A stretch of DNA of 34,119 bases from Pseudomonadota bacterium (GCA_018241145.1 JAFEEJ010000231.1:1-34119); one strand, 5' to 3'. Shown: positions 15,682 through 26,356, counted from the first letter of the stretch. The notes: generated by a model not told the origin, from the sequence alone. Numbers and translations are program-made.

Positions 15682-15690
15682 TGCGATAAT
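15682..15690 (+). promoter_or_regulatory. Extended -10 promoter for gltA
   Basis: TGCGATAAT (TG at 15682-15683, GATAAT at 15685-15690) is a good extended -10; no clear -35 precedes it. The gltA GTG start is 80 nt downstream. Confidence 0.5.
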
Positions 15691-15769
15691 CGCCTTTTCC
15701 GATGGCGACCATCCGGGGCCGTGACCGAACCGGTGCCCGAATCGCGCGCACCCCCGCAAGGAGTTCCCC

Positions 15770-17056
15770 GTGTCCAGCAATACCGTCAGCCTGAACGACG
15801 CCGAACATTCCGCGCAACTTCCCCTGGTCGAGGGAACGCTCGGGCCGGCCTGCATCGACATCGCCGAGCTCTACAAGGACACCGGCCATTTCACCTACGA
15901 CCCGGGCTTCGCCGCGACCGCCGCGTGCAAGAGCGCGATCACCTACATCGACGGCGACAAGGGCGTGCTGCTGTATCGCGGGTACCCCATCGAGCAGCTC
16001 GCGGAAAAATCGAGTTTCCTCGAAGTCGCCTACCTGCTGCTCGAAGGCGAACTGCCGGGCGCCGCGCAGTTCGGCGCGTTCGAGGATCAGGTCACGCATC
16101 ACACGATGATGCACGAGGCGGTGAAGAACTTCCTGCACGGGTTCCATTACGACGCGCATCCGATGGCCATGTTGTGCGCCTCGATCGCTTCGCTCTCGGC
16201 GTTCTACCACGACACCAACGACAACGGGGACCCGGCCCAGCGCAAGCTGGCCGCGATCCGCCTGATCGCCAAGATGCCGACGCTGGCCGCCGCCGCATAC
16301 CGCTATTCGATCGGCTGGCCGATCCGCTATCCGCGCAACAACCTCGAATACGTCACGCGCTTCCTGCACATGCTGTTCGAGGTGCCGAGCGAACCGTTGA
16401 ACCTCAATCCGGTTGCGGCGAAGGCGTTGGACCTGCTGTTCATCCTGCACGCCGACCACGAGCAGAACGCATCCACTTCCACGGTGCGCATGGTCGGCTC
16501 CACCGGCGCCAACCCTTATGCCTCGGTCGCGGCCGGCATCGCCGCGTTGTGGGGACCGGCACACGGCGGAGCCAACGAGGCGGTGCTGAAAATGCTCGCC
16601 GAAATCGGCGACGCGAAAAATGTCGACAAGGCGGTCGCGCGCGCGAAGGACAAGGATTCCGGCTTCCGCCTGATGGGCTTCGGCCACCGGGTGTACAAGA
16701 ACTTCGATCCGCGCGCCAAGATCATCCGCGAGATGACGCACAAGGTGCTGGGTGAGCTCGGCGTCAGCGACCCGCTGCTGGACGTGGCGCTGAAGCTGGA
16801 AGAAGCCGCGCTCAAGGACGACTACTTCATCTCGCACAAGCTGTATCCGAATGTCGATTTCTATTCGGGCATCATCTACAAGGCGCTGAAGATTCCGACT
16901 TCGATGTTCACGGTGATGTTCGCCATCGCGCGCACCGCCGGCTGGATTGCGCACTGGATCGAACAGCACGAAACGCGCGACGCCCGCATCGGCCGTCCGC
17001 GGCAGGTGTACACGGGTGCGGTGCAGCGCGATTACGTGGGGATGGAGAAGCGGTAA
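15770..17056 (+). CDS. gltA: Citrate synthase (hexameric, type II)
   Basis: This 428-residue citrate synthase condenses oxaloacetate with acetyl-CoA at TCA cycle entry. The catalytic triad is visible as H265 (in PAHGGANE), H306 (in [14 protein letters not shown]) and D363 (in NVDFYSGII), one residue off E. coli GltA numbering. Length and the N-terminal extension are those of the NADH-sensitive hexameric gram-negative enzyme. I chose the GTG at 15770 because AAGGAG lies 6 nt upstream. The gene is monocistronic; it converges on the minus-strand gene at 17106 across a heptad-repeat array that starts just after its TAA. Confidence 0.97.
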   Translation: MSSNTVSLNDAEHSAQLPLVEGTLGPACIDIAELYKDTGHFTYDPGFAATAACKSAITYIDGDKGVLLYRGYPIEQLAEKSSFLEVAYLLLEGELPGAAQFGAFEDQVTHHTMMHEAVKNFLHGFHYDAHPMAMLCASIASLSAFYHDTNDNGDPAQRKLAAIRLIAKMPTLAAAAYRYSIGWPIRYPRNNLEYVTRFLHMLFEVPSEPLNLNPVAAKALDLLFILHADHEQNASTSTVRMVGSTGANPYASVAAGIAALWGPAHGGANEAVLKMLAEIGDAKNVDKAVARAKDKDSGFRLMGFGHRVYKNFDPRAKIIREMTHKVLGELGVSDPLLDVALKLEEAALKDDYFISHKLYPNVDFYSGIIYKALKIPTSMFTVMFAIARTAGWIAHWIEQHETRDARIGRPRQVYTGAVQRDYVGMEKR

Positions 17057-17061
17057 ACGCC

Positions 17062-17137
17062 GGGAGGCGTGAGGCGGGAGGTGAAAGAACCACGCAGTAG
17101 AGCTTTTACTCCTCCCGCCCCCCTCCTGCCTCCTCAC
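17062..17137. repeat. Inverted heptad-repeat array, site C (convergent gene ends)
   Basis: Left arm 17062-17089: GGGAGGC, GTGAGGC, GGGAGGT, then GAAAGAA. Right arm, on the minus strand from 17137 to 17103: units close to GTGAGGA and GGGAGGA, then GTAAAAG. The loop is 17090-17102. The stop codon of the minus-strand gene is in the innermost right unit, so its last dozen or so codons are made of repeat units. Confidence 0.72.
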
Positions 17138-17789
17138 CACTCTCGAACTGCGCGATTTCCTCTTCCGCCAGCATCGCTTCCAGCGACGCCAGGGATGCGC
17201 GCCGCATCGGTTTCTCGTCGATGCGGCCCAGCGGCGGTTGCCGCAAGGCATCGCGCGGCATCACGGTGAGATCGATCGTCAGGCCTTCCGCCGCGAACTG
17301 CAGGACCGGATAGTCCGCACTGTGCTCGCGGTCGCTCCGCAGCGCGCGGCTGCGCTGCTCGAAGGGAATGCCACGTTCGCGCAGGAACAACGGGATGTCC
17401 TCCGGTGCGTCGCAGAAGACGTGCAGGCACACCGCGGAATGCGCGTCGGCCGTGCCTTCCAGCACCGCACCGACCAGCCGCGGATCGAAACGGGCGAGGA
17501 AACGCATCGCCTCCGCCGCCGCTTCGCGGCGTTCGCGCAAGGCCTGCGGTTGCGAATCGGACTGGAACAGGCGCTGGTGTTCGCGCAACGCTTCCTCGAT
17601 CTCGCGATTGCGCGGCAGGCCTTGCTCGTCGCCCACGCCCAACCGGTGCGCGGCCTTGAGCTTGGCCTGCCGGTAGTCGCGGATGCCGTGCTCGCTCATC
17701 AGGCGCGCCGCTTCGATCGCCACCCGCCGCCGCAACTGGCGGGTGCGATCCTGCGCGTGGATGCGATGGAATTCTGCGGCCTTGCGCAT
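17106..17789 (-). CDS. Conserved hypothetical protein, nucleotidyltransferase-like
   Basis: This 227-residue protein is not one I can name. I chose the start MRKAAEFHRIHAQ because GGGG lies about 8 nt upstream; a longer in-frame start at 17849 has no such signal. The first 100 residues are charged helices, including ARLMSEHGIRDYRQAKLKAA. Residues 105-125 read LVGAVLEGTADAHSAVCLHVF, which resembles the GS-plus-acidic core of nucleotidyltransferase folds. TIDLTVMPRDALRQPPLG (171-188) resembles its later strand. I recall similar proteins of unknown function in pseudomonads and xanthomonads. The C-terminal EEAGGGREE is encoded by the heptad repeat array and is probably an accidental extension. 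Confidence 0.75.
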   Translation of the reverse strand: MRKAAEFHRIHAQDRTRQLRRRVAIEAARLMSEHGIRDYRQAKLKAAHRLGVGDEQGLPRNREIEEALREHQRLFQSDSQPQALRERREAAAEAMRFLARFDPRLVGAVLEGTADAHSAVCLHVFCDAPEDIPLFLRERGIPFEQRSRALRSDREHSADYPVLQFAAEGLTIDLTVMPRDALRQPPLGRIDEKPMRRASLASLEAMLAEEEIAQFESGEEAGGGREE

Positions 17790-17854
17790 GACCGATCCCC
17801 TTTTTTGCCGCGTTGGCCGCAGTGTGGCAAATGCGGGATCAAAGCGCAAAAGAC

Positions 17855-17917
17855 GGAAACCGGAGAGCGAGAACGGAAAGTTGTCCTTCGCTTTCCGGCT
17901 GCCGGCTACCCGCTCTC
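17855..17917. repeat. Inverted heptad-repeat array, site D (after PBP1A gene)
   Basis: Right arm, on the minus strand from 17917 downwards: GAGAGCG, GGTAGCC, GGCAGCC, then GGAAAGC (17896-17890). Left arm 17855-17882: GGAAACC, GGAGAGC, GAGAACG, then GAAAGTT. Exact pairings are GAGAGCG (17863-17869) with CGCTCTC (17911-17917) and CGGAAAG (17874-17880) with CTTTCCG (17891-17897). The PBP1A stop TGA (17918-17916) opens the array. On the minus strand a T-rich GTCTTTTG follows, so it may end the PBP1A transcript. Confidence 0.62.
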
Positions 17918-20492
17918 AAAAAATGTCGTACGCCGGCGATTGGTCCTGCTGGTTCTGCGCCTGCGTGCGCAGGCGATCGAGGTCTTCGACCTTGAAGATC
18001 TCGTTCATCGCGTTCGGGTCGCCCGCGCCGGCCAGCGAGCCGGTGACGCTGTCGATGGGTGCGGTGACGATGCCCGGCGGCATCGGCAGCGTGTTCTCCG
18101 GCTTGCCCTGCAGCGCCGGGGCCATGAACGCCATCCAGATCGGCAATGCGGTCTGCGCACCGAATTCGCCCTTGCCCAGCGAATCGTAATTGTCGAAACC
18201 GACCCAGACGGTCGTCACCAGGTCCCCGTTGAAGCCGCAAAACCAGCCGTCGCGGTGATCGTTGGTGGAACCGGTCTTTCCGGCCAGATCGGCGCGTCCC
18301 AGCTTCTTGGCGGCGAAGGCGGTGCCGTGGTCGATCACGCTCTTCATCAGCGAGGTGATGAGGTAGTCGTTGCGTGCATCGATCACGCGTGGCGCGAGGT
18401 TCTGCACGGCGGCGGCCTGGACGCCTGCACTGGCCGCGGCCGCCGGCAGCATCGGCGATGGCGTAGAAGGAGTCTCCTGCAACGCGCCCGGATCGCCCGC
18501 CGCGGCGGAAGGCTGCTGCGGCGCATTGGCGACCGCCTTGCCTTCGTCCAGCAGGCGCGCGGTGCAATTGCGGCAGGCGCGCGGCGGATTGGCGCTGAAC
18601 ACCGCATGGCCGTCGCGATCGTCGATCCGCGCCACGTAGTAGGGGTTGACGAGGAAGCCGCCGTTGGCAAACACCGCGTAGCCGCGGGCCATCGCCATCG
18701 GAGAGACCGACGCAGTGCCCAATGCCATCGAAAGGTTGTTGGGCAGGGCGTCCAGCGGGAAACCGAAACGGGTGATGTACTCGCGCGCATAGCGCACGCC
18801 GATCGCATTGAGCAGGCGGATCGAAACCAGGTTGACCGATTGCGCCAGCGCTTCGCGCAGACGCATCGGTCCGCGGAACTTGCCATCGTCGTTGCCGGGC
18901 GTCCACAGGCCATTGGGTTGCGACGGGTCCGGCAACGCGATCGGCGCATCGTTGATGATCGACGCGGGTGTGAATCCGCGATCGAAGGCCGCGGAATAGA
19001 TGAAGGGCTTGAAGCTGGAACCGGGCTGGCGTGCGGTCTGCACCGCGCGGTTGAACTTGCTGCGCTCGAAACTGAAACCGCCGACCAGGGCCTTCAGCGC
19101 CCCATCTTCGGGATCGAGCACCACCATCGCCGACTGTGCGGCGGGAATCTGCGAGAGCTGCCAGCGCGCATCGGCTTGAAGCGCGCCGGCGGCTGCGCTC
19201 TTGGCGGCGACGGCATCGCCGGTTTGGGCGTCGCCGACGGCGGGCGGCGGCAAGTCGGCCACACGGATGATGTCTCCGACGCGCAGGATCGCGGCCACCC
19301 CCTTGCCGCCGGTACGCGCCTTGCGCGCATAGCCCTGCGCCCAGGCCACGGCCTTGGCATCCAGTTCGATTGTCCGGTTGGCGTCGAGGCAAACCGTGGC
19401 ATGGTCGCCGTCCACTTGCGTGACCACGCCCGGCGCCAGATTGCCGATCGGGTAGTAGTCGGCCAGGACGCGCGCGAAATCCGCGGCGCCTGCTTGTGGC
19501 GCCAGTTCCACGTGGGCTTCCGGACCACGGTAGCCGTGGCGGTGGTCGTAATCCTCGAGGCGGCTGCGCAAGGCGTCATTGGCAAGCGCCTGCAAATGGC
19601 TGTCGAGCGTGGTGTGCACCACGTAACCGTCGGTCAGCGCGCGGCTGCCGAGGCGTTCGATGGCCTGCCTGCGCACCATTTCCGCCAGATAGGGCGCGTC
19701 CACCTGGACCGGTGGTTCGTGCGGGGCGGCATCGTCCGCGGCCGCGATCGCGGCCTGGTACTGTTCCTGCGTGATGAACCGGTTTTCCCGCATGCGCGCC
19801 AGCACGTAGTTGCGACGATCGATCGCGTGCTTAAGGTTGTAGAGCGGATTGCCCGTGGTCGGCGACTTCGGCAATCCCGCCAGCATGGCGCATTCGGGCA
19901 GGGTCAGCTGATCGAGCTTCTTGCCGTAGTAGAACTCGGCCGCTGCGGCCACGCCGTAGGCACGGTGGCCGAGAAAGATCTTGTTGAGGTAAAGCTCGAG
20001 GATTTCGTCCTTGGTCAATTCGTGTTCGATGCGAAACGCGGTGAACATTTCGATCAGCTTGCGCGTATAGCTCTTTTCGGGGCTGAGGAAGAAATTGCGG
20101 GCGACCTGCTGGGTGATGGTCGAACCGCCTTGCGCCTTGTTGCCGCCGGTGATCAACACGTGCCATGCCGCGCGCGCCGTGCCTTCCCAGTCGACGCCGG
20201 GTTGGTGGTAGAAATCCGCGTCTTCGGCCGCGAGGAAGGCGTCCTTCAACTGCGCGGGGACCTGGGCGATCGTCACAGGAATGCGGCGGGTTTCGCCGAA
20301 CAGCGCGATCAATTTCCCATCGGAGGATTCGACGCGCAAAGGCACCTGCAACTGCACGTCCTTCAGCGAAGCCACCGAAGGAATGCGGGGGGAGATGAGC
20401 CAGTACGTGAAGCCCGCCACCAGCACGCCGGCCAGAAACAGCCCGAGCAACAGCATCGCCACGATTTTGAGCAGGCGTTTCAGGATGTGCAT
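17916..20492 (-). CDS. mrcA: Penicillin-binding protein 1A (bifunctional class A PBP)
   Basis: This 858-residue enzyme polymerises and cross-links peptidoglycan. It has an N-terminal membrane anchor at about 9-31. The glycosyltransferase domain has catalytic E90 in AAEDADFYHQPG, GGSTITQQVARNFFL (122-136) and the ELYLNKIFLG motif. An OB-like insert at about 320-430 is typical of PBP1A rather than PBP1B. The transpeptidase has SxxK at S492-K495 (GSSFKP), SVN at 552-554 and KTG at 739-741. A Pro/Ala/Gln-rich insert (about 655-690) precedes the KTG motif. It is divergent from pilMNOPQ, the arrangement found in Pseudomonas (ponA-pilM). It is also called ponA. Confidence 0.95.
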   Translation of the reverse strand: MHILKRLLKIVAMLLLGLFLAGVLVAGFTYWLISPRIPSVASLKDVQLQVPLRVESSDGKLIALFGETRRIPVTIAQVPAQLKDAFLAAEDADFYHQPGVDWEGTARAAWHVLITGGNKAQGGSTITQQVARNFFLSPEKSYTRKLIEMFTAFRIEHELTKDEILELYLNKIFLGHRAYGVAAAAEFYYGKKLDQLTLPECAMLAGLPKSPTTGNPLYNLKHAIDRRNYVLARMRENRFITQEQYQAAIAAADDAAPHEPPVQVDAPYLAEMVRRQAIERLGSRALTDGYVVHTTLDSHLQALANDALRSRLEDYDHRHGYRGPEAHVELAPQAGAADFARVLADYYPIGNLAPGVVTQVDGDHATVCLDANRTIELDAKAVAWAQGYARKARTGGKGVAAILRVGDIIRVADLPPPAVGDAQTGDAVAAKSAAAGALQADARWQLSQIPAAQSAMVVLDPEDGALKALVGGFSFERSKFNRAVQTARQPGSSFKPFIYSAAFDRGFTPASIINDAPIALPDPSQPNGLWTPGNDDGKFRGPMRLREALAQSVNLVSIRLLNAIGVRYAREYITRFGFPLDALPNNLSMALGTASVSPMAMARGYAVFANGGFLVNPYYVARIDDRDGHAVFSANPPRACRNCTARLLDEGKAVANAPQQPSAAAGDPGALQETPSTPSPMLPAAAASAGVQAAAVQNLAPRVIDARNDYLITSLMKSVIDHGTAFAAKKLGRADLAGKTGSTNDHRDGWFCGFNGDLVTTVWVGFDNYDSLGKGEFGAQTALPIWMAFMAPALQGKPENTLPMPPGIVTAPIDSVTGSLAGAGDPNAMNEIFKVEDLDRLRTQAQNQQDQSPAYDIF

Positions 20493-22020
<1,528 letters not shown>

Positions 22021-22021
<1 letters not shown>

Positions 22022-22725
22022 TGGCCAGAATCAACCTCCTTCCCTGGCGCGCCGAGCGGCGCGAACAGCGCAAGCGCGAGTTTTTCATGCAGCTCGGCGC
22101 CGCGGCCCTGGCCGCGATCGTCGTGGCGGGCCTGTGGTACCTCTTCATGGATGCCCGCATCAGCAACCAGAATGGCCGCAACGATTACTTGAGTGGCGAG
22201 ATCAAGCAGCTCGACGCCAAGATCACCGAGATCAAGGATCTGCAGAAGACCAAATCGCAGTTGCTGGCGCGCAAGCAGATCATCGAACAGCTGCAGGAAA
22301 ACCGCGCGCAGATGGTGCACCTGTTCGACGAGCTGGTGAAAACCATCCCGGACGGTGCGCGGCTGACTTCCCTGAAGCAGAACAACCAGACGCTGACGCT
22401 GGACGGCGTGGCGCAGTCCAACGCCACCGTGGCGGAGTACATGCGCCGGATCGAGGCGTCGCCGTGGCTGGGCTCGACCGACCTGATCAAGACCGAAAAC
22501 AAGCACGGCGACAGCCGCACGCCTTACGAGTTCGAGCTGGTCGTGCATCTGGACAAGCCCAAGACGGACGCATCCGCGGCTCCGGCCGCGGCCGGCAGCA
22601 GTGGAACGGATGATTCCGGCGCGCCGGCAGCGGGCGCGAGCGCCGCGCCGGCGGCTTCCGCGGCGATGGCCGAGGCTGCCGCCAAGCCGGCCGCCCCGGC
22701 GAGCAAGGGGGGGGCCGCGCAATGA
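22021..22725 (+). CDS. pilN: Type IV pilus assembly protein PilN
   Basis: This 234-residue bitopic inner-membrane protein has the invariant cytoplasmic N-terminal motif INLLPWR (4-10) that binds PilM. A membrane helix follows at about 26-44, then a coiled-coil segment (about 50-105) and a ferredoxin-like periplasmic domain. The final 50 residues are an Ala/Pro/Ser tail absent from typical PilN (usually near 200 residues or less). The gene ends in a run of eight G (22707-22714) directly before the overlapping pilO start (ATGA). Confidence 0.95.
22707..22714 (+). repeat. G8 homopolymer at the pilN/pilO junction
   Basis: There are eight consecutive G within the last codons of pilN, 7 nt before the pilO ATG. 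The tract doubles as the pilO Shine-Dalgarno sequence. Gaining one G, or a -1 ribosomal slip on the tract, would place the pilO ATG in frame with pilN and give a PilN-PilO fusion. Confidence 0.8.
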
Positions 22726-23393
22726 AACTGATCGACGATCTGCGCAACCTCGACCGCAACAACATCGGCGGCTGGCCGCGCTCGGTCAAGGTTTTCTTCA
22801 CGGCGCTGGTGGTCGTGGTGATCCTGCTGGTCGGCTGGTATTTCTTCATCAGCGGCCAACAGGACGACCTCGCGAGCGCGCAGGCGAAGGAAGTCCAGCT
22901 CAAGCAGGAGTTTTCCTCCAAGCAGGCCGAGGTCGTGAATCTCGAGGCGCTGAAGGCCCAGCTTGCCGAGATGAACAACCTGCTGCGCCAGATGTTGCGG
23001 CAGTTGCCCAGCAAGACCGAAATGCCGGCGTTGCTGGTGGACATTTCGCAAACCGCGTTGTCCGCCGGTCTGGAAACCGAATTGTTCCAGCCGGGCCCCG
23101 AGCAACCCAAGGAGTTCTACGCGGAACAGCCCATCGGCATCCGCATGCAGGGCACCTACCATCAATTCGGCACGTTCATCAGCGGGGTCGCTTCGTTGCC
23201 GCGGGTGGTGATCCTCACCATGCACGATGTGTCGTTGCATCCGCAGCAGGCGAGCGGCAACAAGGATGCGCCGCCCCCCGGTGGCCAGCTTGTGATGGAA
23301 GGGACGGTCAAGACCTATCGCTATCTGGGCGATGAGGAAACGGCCGCGGCTACCGGCGGCAAGCCGGCCAAACCGGCGACGGGAGGGAAGTGA
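22722..23393 (+). CDS. pilO: Type IV pilus assembly protein PilO
   Basis: This 223-residue bitopic inner-membrane protein pairs with PilN in the pilus alignment complex. It has an N-terminal cytoplasmic segment (LRNLDRNNIGGWP), a membrane helix at about 26-44, a coiled coil (about 46-90) and a periplasmic ferredoxin-like domain containing FYAEQPIGIRMQGTYHQFGTF. The C-terminus carries a short low-complexity tail of Ala, Gly and Lys-Pro repeats, echoing the extended end of PilN. Starts and stops overlap with both neighbours, so stoichiometry depends on coupled translation. Confidence 0.95.
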   Translation: MKLIDDLRNLDRNNIGGWPRSVKVFFTALVVVVILLVGWYFFISGQQDDLASAQAKEVQLKQEFSSKQAEVVNLEALKAQLAEMNNLLRQMLRQLPSKTEMPALLVDISQTALSAGLETELFQPGPEQPKEFYAEQPIGIRMQGTYHQFGTFISGVASLPRVVILTMHDVSLHPQQASGNKDAPPPGGQLVMEGTVKTYRYLGDEETAAATGGKPAKPATGGK

Positions 23394-23395
23394 GC

Positions 23396-23923
23396 ATGCG
23401 TACCATACTCACCCGCCTGTCGCTTGCAGGTGCCGTCGCGGCGATGTTGCTCGGCCTGGCCGCGTGCAGCGGACAGGGCGACCTGCAGCAATGGGTCACA
23501 CAGGAGAAAGCCAAGAAGGGCGCTCCGTTGCCGCCGCTGCCGGTGCTCAAGACCTTCGAAAGCTTCGTCTATCAGGACCAGGACAAGCGCGATCCGTTCA
23601 GCCCGGGTCCCACCGAAGTCGCCAGTTCGCTCAACGCTCCGGGCCCGCATCCTGACCAGAACCGCGTGCGCGAACCGCTGGAATCCTATCCGCTCGACAG
23701 CCTGAAGATGGTCGGCACCATCGGCGGCAAGGGCGGCATCGAAGCGCTGATCAAGGATCCGCAGGGCGTGATCCATCCGGTCCATGTCGGCAATTACATG
23801 GGGCAGAACTACGGTCACGTTACTGCGATCACCGAAGACCATGTCGATCTTTCCGAACTGGTGCCCAACGGCACCGGCGGCTGGATGGAACGCGACGCGA
23901 CCATTGCATTGGGTGACAAATGA
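23396..23923 (+). CDS. pilP: Type IV pilus lipoprotein PilP
   Basis: This 175-residue lipoprotein links the PilN-PilO dimer to the secretin PilQ. The signal peptide ends in the lipobox LAAC (C24). A proline-rich flexible region with the family motif YQDQDKRDPFSPG (PilQ/PilN contact) follows, then a beta-sandwich homology-region domain with SLKMVGTIG and VGNYMGQNYGHV. I chose the ATG at 23396, which has GGGAGGGAAG immediately upstream; a GTG at 23390 overlapping the pilO stop is the alternative and adds two residues. The stop overlaps the pilQ start. Confidence 0.94.
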   Translation: MRTILTRLSLAGAVAAMLLGLAACSGQGDLQQWVTQEKAKKGAPLPPLPVLKTFESFVYQDQDKRDPFSPGPTEVASSLNAPGPHPDQNRVREPLESYPLDSLKMVGTIGGKGGIEALIKDPQGVIHPVHVGNYMGQNYGHVTAITEDHVDLSELVPNGTGGWMERDATIALGDK

Positions 23924-26328
23924 AGTCCATTGGGGATGATGTCATGATCATGAGACCCGCTCATTACACCGGCCGCACCGACGCGCGCCCTGTCCGGCCG
24001 CACGGCACGCCCGTGAAAGCGCCCGGGAGGAAGATCGTCGCGATCGTCGCCTTGCTGGGCGCCTTCGCATGCGCTCCCGCATTCGCGGCCAATACGCTGC
24101 AGGACATGACGTCCTCGGCGTTGCCCGATGGCAAGGTGCAACTGACGCTCAAGTTCGCGCAACCGGTCGCTGCCCCCCGTGCCTTCAGCACCGACAATCC
24201 GCCGCGCATCGCCCTGGATTTCGCCGACACGCACAACGGCATGACCCAGCGCAGCGTGGCCGTCAACAGCGGTTCGGCGTCCGCGGTCAGCGCGGTCGAA
24301 TCCAATGGCCGCACGCGGGTGGTGGTCGACCTGACCCAGCCCTCGGCCTACGTCACCAGCGTGTCGGGCGATGACCTGATCGTCACCATCGGCAACGGCA
24401 TGAACATGGCAGCGCCCGTGGCTGCGGCCGCGCCGCAGGGTGGGCAGGCGCTCGCGCCGGTACCCGCCGCGCCGCCCTCGCAGATGGCGATGGCCAACGC
24501 CGCGACCGATCCCAGCAAGGCCATGCCGATGGCGGCTGGCAACGTGATCCAGACGGTGGACTTCGGCCGTGGCGACCACGGCGCCGGCAAACTGGTGATC
24601 GGGTTCGATGCGCCCGGCGCCGCCACCAGCATCCACAACGAAGGCGACCACACCATCATCAACGTGCTCGGCGCCCGCCTTGCCGCCTCGCAGGCGCGCC
24701 GGCTGGATGTCACCGACTATGCCACGCCGGTGAAGAGCGTGACCACGCATGCCACCCCGGGCGGGGCAAGCATCGACGTGTTGACGAACGGGCTGACCAC
24801 GCCTTCCGGTTACCAGAGCGGCAACCAGTACGTGGTCGAATTCGCGCCGCCCAAGCAGGATCTTTCCAGCGTGATCGGCGCGCCCAAGCCCGTCATCTAC
24901 AAGGGCGGCCGCGTCACCTTCAATTTCCAGGACATCCCCGTTCGGTCGGTGTTGCAGCTGCTGGCCGATGTCTCCGGCACCAACATCGTCGCGTCCGACA
25001 GCGTGCAGGGCAACGTCACGCTGCGGCTGGTCAACGTGCCGTGGGATCAGGCGCTCGCCGTGATCCTGCGCGCCAAGAACCTGGACCAGCGCAAGGATGG
25101 CAACGTGATCTGGGTGGCGCCGCAGCAGGAACTGGCGACCTACGAGCAGAACATCGCCGACGCGCGCCTGAAGGAACTCGAAAACGCGCCGTTGGTGTCG
25201 GACTACATCACGATTTCCTACGGCAATGCCTCGGACATCGCCAAATTGCTGACTTCCGAAACCAAGACCAACAGCGCCGGCGGCGGTGGCGGCGGACAGC
25301 AGCAACGCGGTTTCCTCTCCTCGCGCGGCAGCGTTTCGTTCGACGAACGCACCAATACCCTGCTGGTGAACGACACGCCCGAGAAGGTGCAGGAAATCCG
25401 GCAGCTGGTCGCGGTGCTGGACAAGCCGGTGCAGCAGGTGCTGATCGAGGCGCGCATCGTGATCGCGACCGACAACTTCGCGCGTGACCTGGGTGCGAAG
25501 TTCGGATTCGACACGTTCGGCTACAGCGGCAACCAGCAAGTCCTCGCCGGCCCCACGCTGGGCGACGTCACTTCGCTCAACAAGAGCACCGTGGCGCAGC
25601 AGACCGTCGTCCAGCAGAACGCGATCAACCAGCAGGCGGCGTGCAACGCCGGCAACTGCAACAGCTTCGTGCCCGCGCTGGTGCCCGGCATCACCTATCC
25701 GGGCGGATTGAACTTCAGCGCCCCGGCCGCTGCTTCCGGAGGCATCGGCAGTTTCGCGGTGGGCATCATCTCCGGCCACTACATGCTCGACCTGGAACTT
25801 TCCGCCGCGCAGACCGAAGGTCGCAGCGAGACCATTTCCTCGCCCAAGGTGATCACCGCCAACCAGCAGGAGGCGTTGATCCAGCAGGGCCAGGAAATCG
25901 GTTACGTGACCTATCAGAACAGCAGCGGCGGCAGCGGCACCAACGGCACCGCGACCGTGCAGTTCAAGGATGCCGTGCTGGAGCTGCGCGTGACGCCGAC
26001 GATTACCGCCGACGATCGCGTGTTCATGAAGCTCAAGGTCACCAAGGATGCGATCAACTCGTTCGTGCCCAATCCCGGCGGCGGCCTGATCCCGCAGCTC
26101 GACAAGCGCGAGGTGGATACCTCGGTGCTGGTCGACAACGGGCAGACCGTGGTGCTGGGCGGCGTGTACGAGTTCACCAAGAGCATCGACACCGTGAAGG
26201 TGCCGTTCCTCGGCGACGTGCCGGTGCTGGGCGCGCTGTTCCGCCACAAGAACAACCAGAACAACAAGGCGCAATTGCTGATCTTCGTGACGCCTCGCAT
26301 CCTCAACCAGGAAAAGATGGTCGAGTAA
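23920..26328 (+). CDS. pilQ: Type IV pilus secretin PilQ
   Basis: This 802-residue outer-membrane secretin is the pore for the pilus fibre. A long N-terminal segment precedes a signal peptide core (about 38-57, cleavage after AFA). Two AMIN domains that bind peptidoglycan are visible: about 60-160, starting NTLQDMTSS, and about 205-305. The N0/STN region follows (VTFNFQDIPVRSVLQLLADVSG), then a secretin N domain with a Gly/Gln-rich loop, and the secretin barrel ending VPFLGDVPVLGALFR. The ATG at 23920 overlaps pilP; the ATG at 23944, preceded by GGGGA, is an equally plausible start that shortens the n-region by eight residues. It is the last gene of the operon. Confidence 0.96.
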   Translation: MKSIGDDVMIMRPAHYTGRTDARPVRPHGTPVKAPGRKIVAIVALLGAFACAPAFAANTLQDMTSSALPDGKVQLTLKFAQPVAAPRAFSTDNPPRIALDFADTHNGMTQRSVAVNSGSASAVSAVESNGRTRVVVDLTQPSAYVTSVSGDDLIVTIGNGMNMAAPVAAAAPQGGQALAPVPAAPPSQMAMANAATDPSKAMPMAAGNVIQTVDFGRGDHGAGKLVIGFDAPGAATSIHNEGDHTIINVLGARLAASQARRLDVTDYATPVKSVTTHATPGGASIDVLTNGLTTPSGYQSGNQYVVEFAPPKQDLSSVIGAPKPVIYKGGRVTFNFQDIPVRSVLQLLADVSGTNIVASDSVQGNVTLRLVNVPWDQALAVILRAKNLDQRKDGNVIWVAPQQELATYEQNIADARLKELENAPLVSDYITISYGNASDIAKLLTSETKTNSAGGGGGGQQQRGFLSSRGSVSFDERTNTLLVNDTPEKVQEIRQLVAVLDKPVQQVLIEARIVIATDNFARDLGAKFGFDTFGYSGNQQVLAGPTLGDVTSLNKSTVAQQTVVQQNAINQQAACNAGNCNSFVPALVPGITYPGGLNFSAPAAASGGIGSFAVGIISGHYMLDLELSAAQTEGRSETISSPKVITANQQEALIQQGQEIGYVTYQNSSGGSGTNGTATVQFKDAVLELRVTPTITADDRVFMKLKVTKDAINSFVPNPGGGLIPQLDKREVDTSVLVDNGQTVVLGGVYEFTKSIDTVKVPFLGDVPVLGALFRHKNNQNNKAQLLIFVTPRILNQEKMVE

Positions 26329-26356
26329 ACGCCGGTCCTTGCAGACGGTTCGAACG

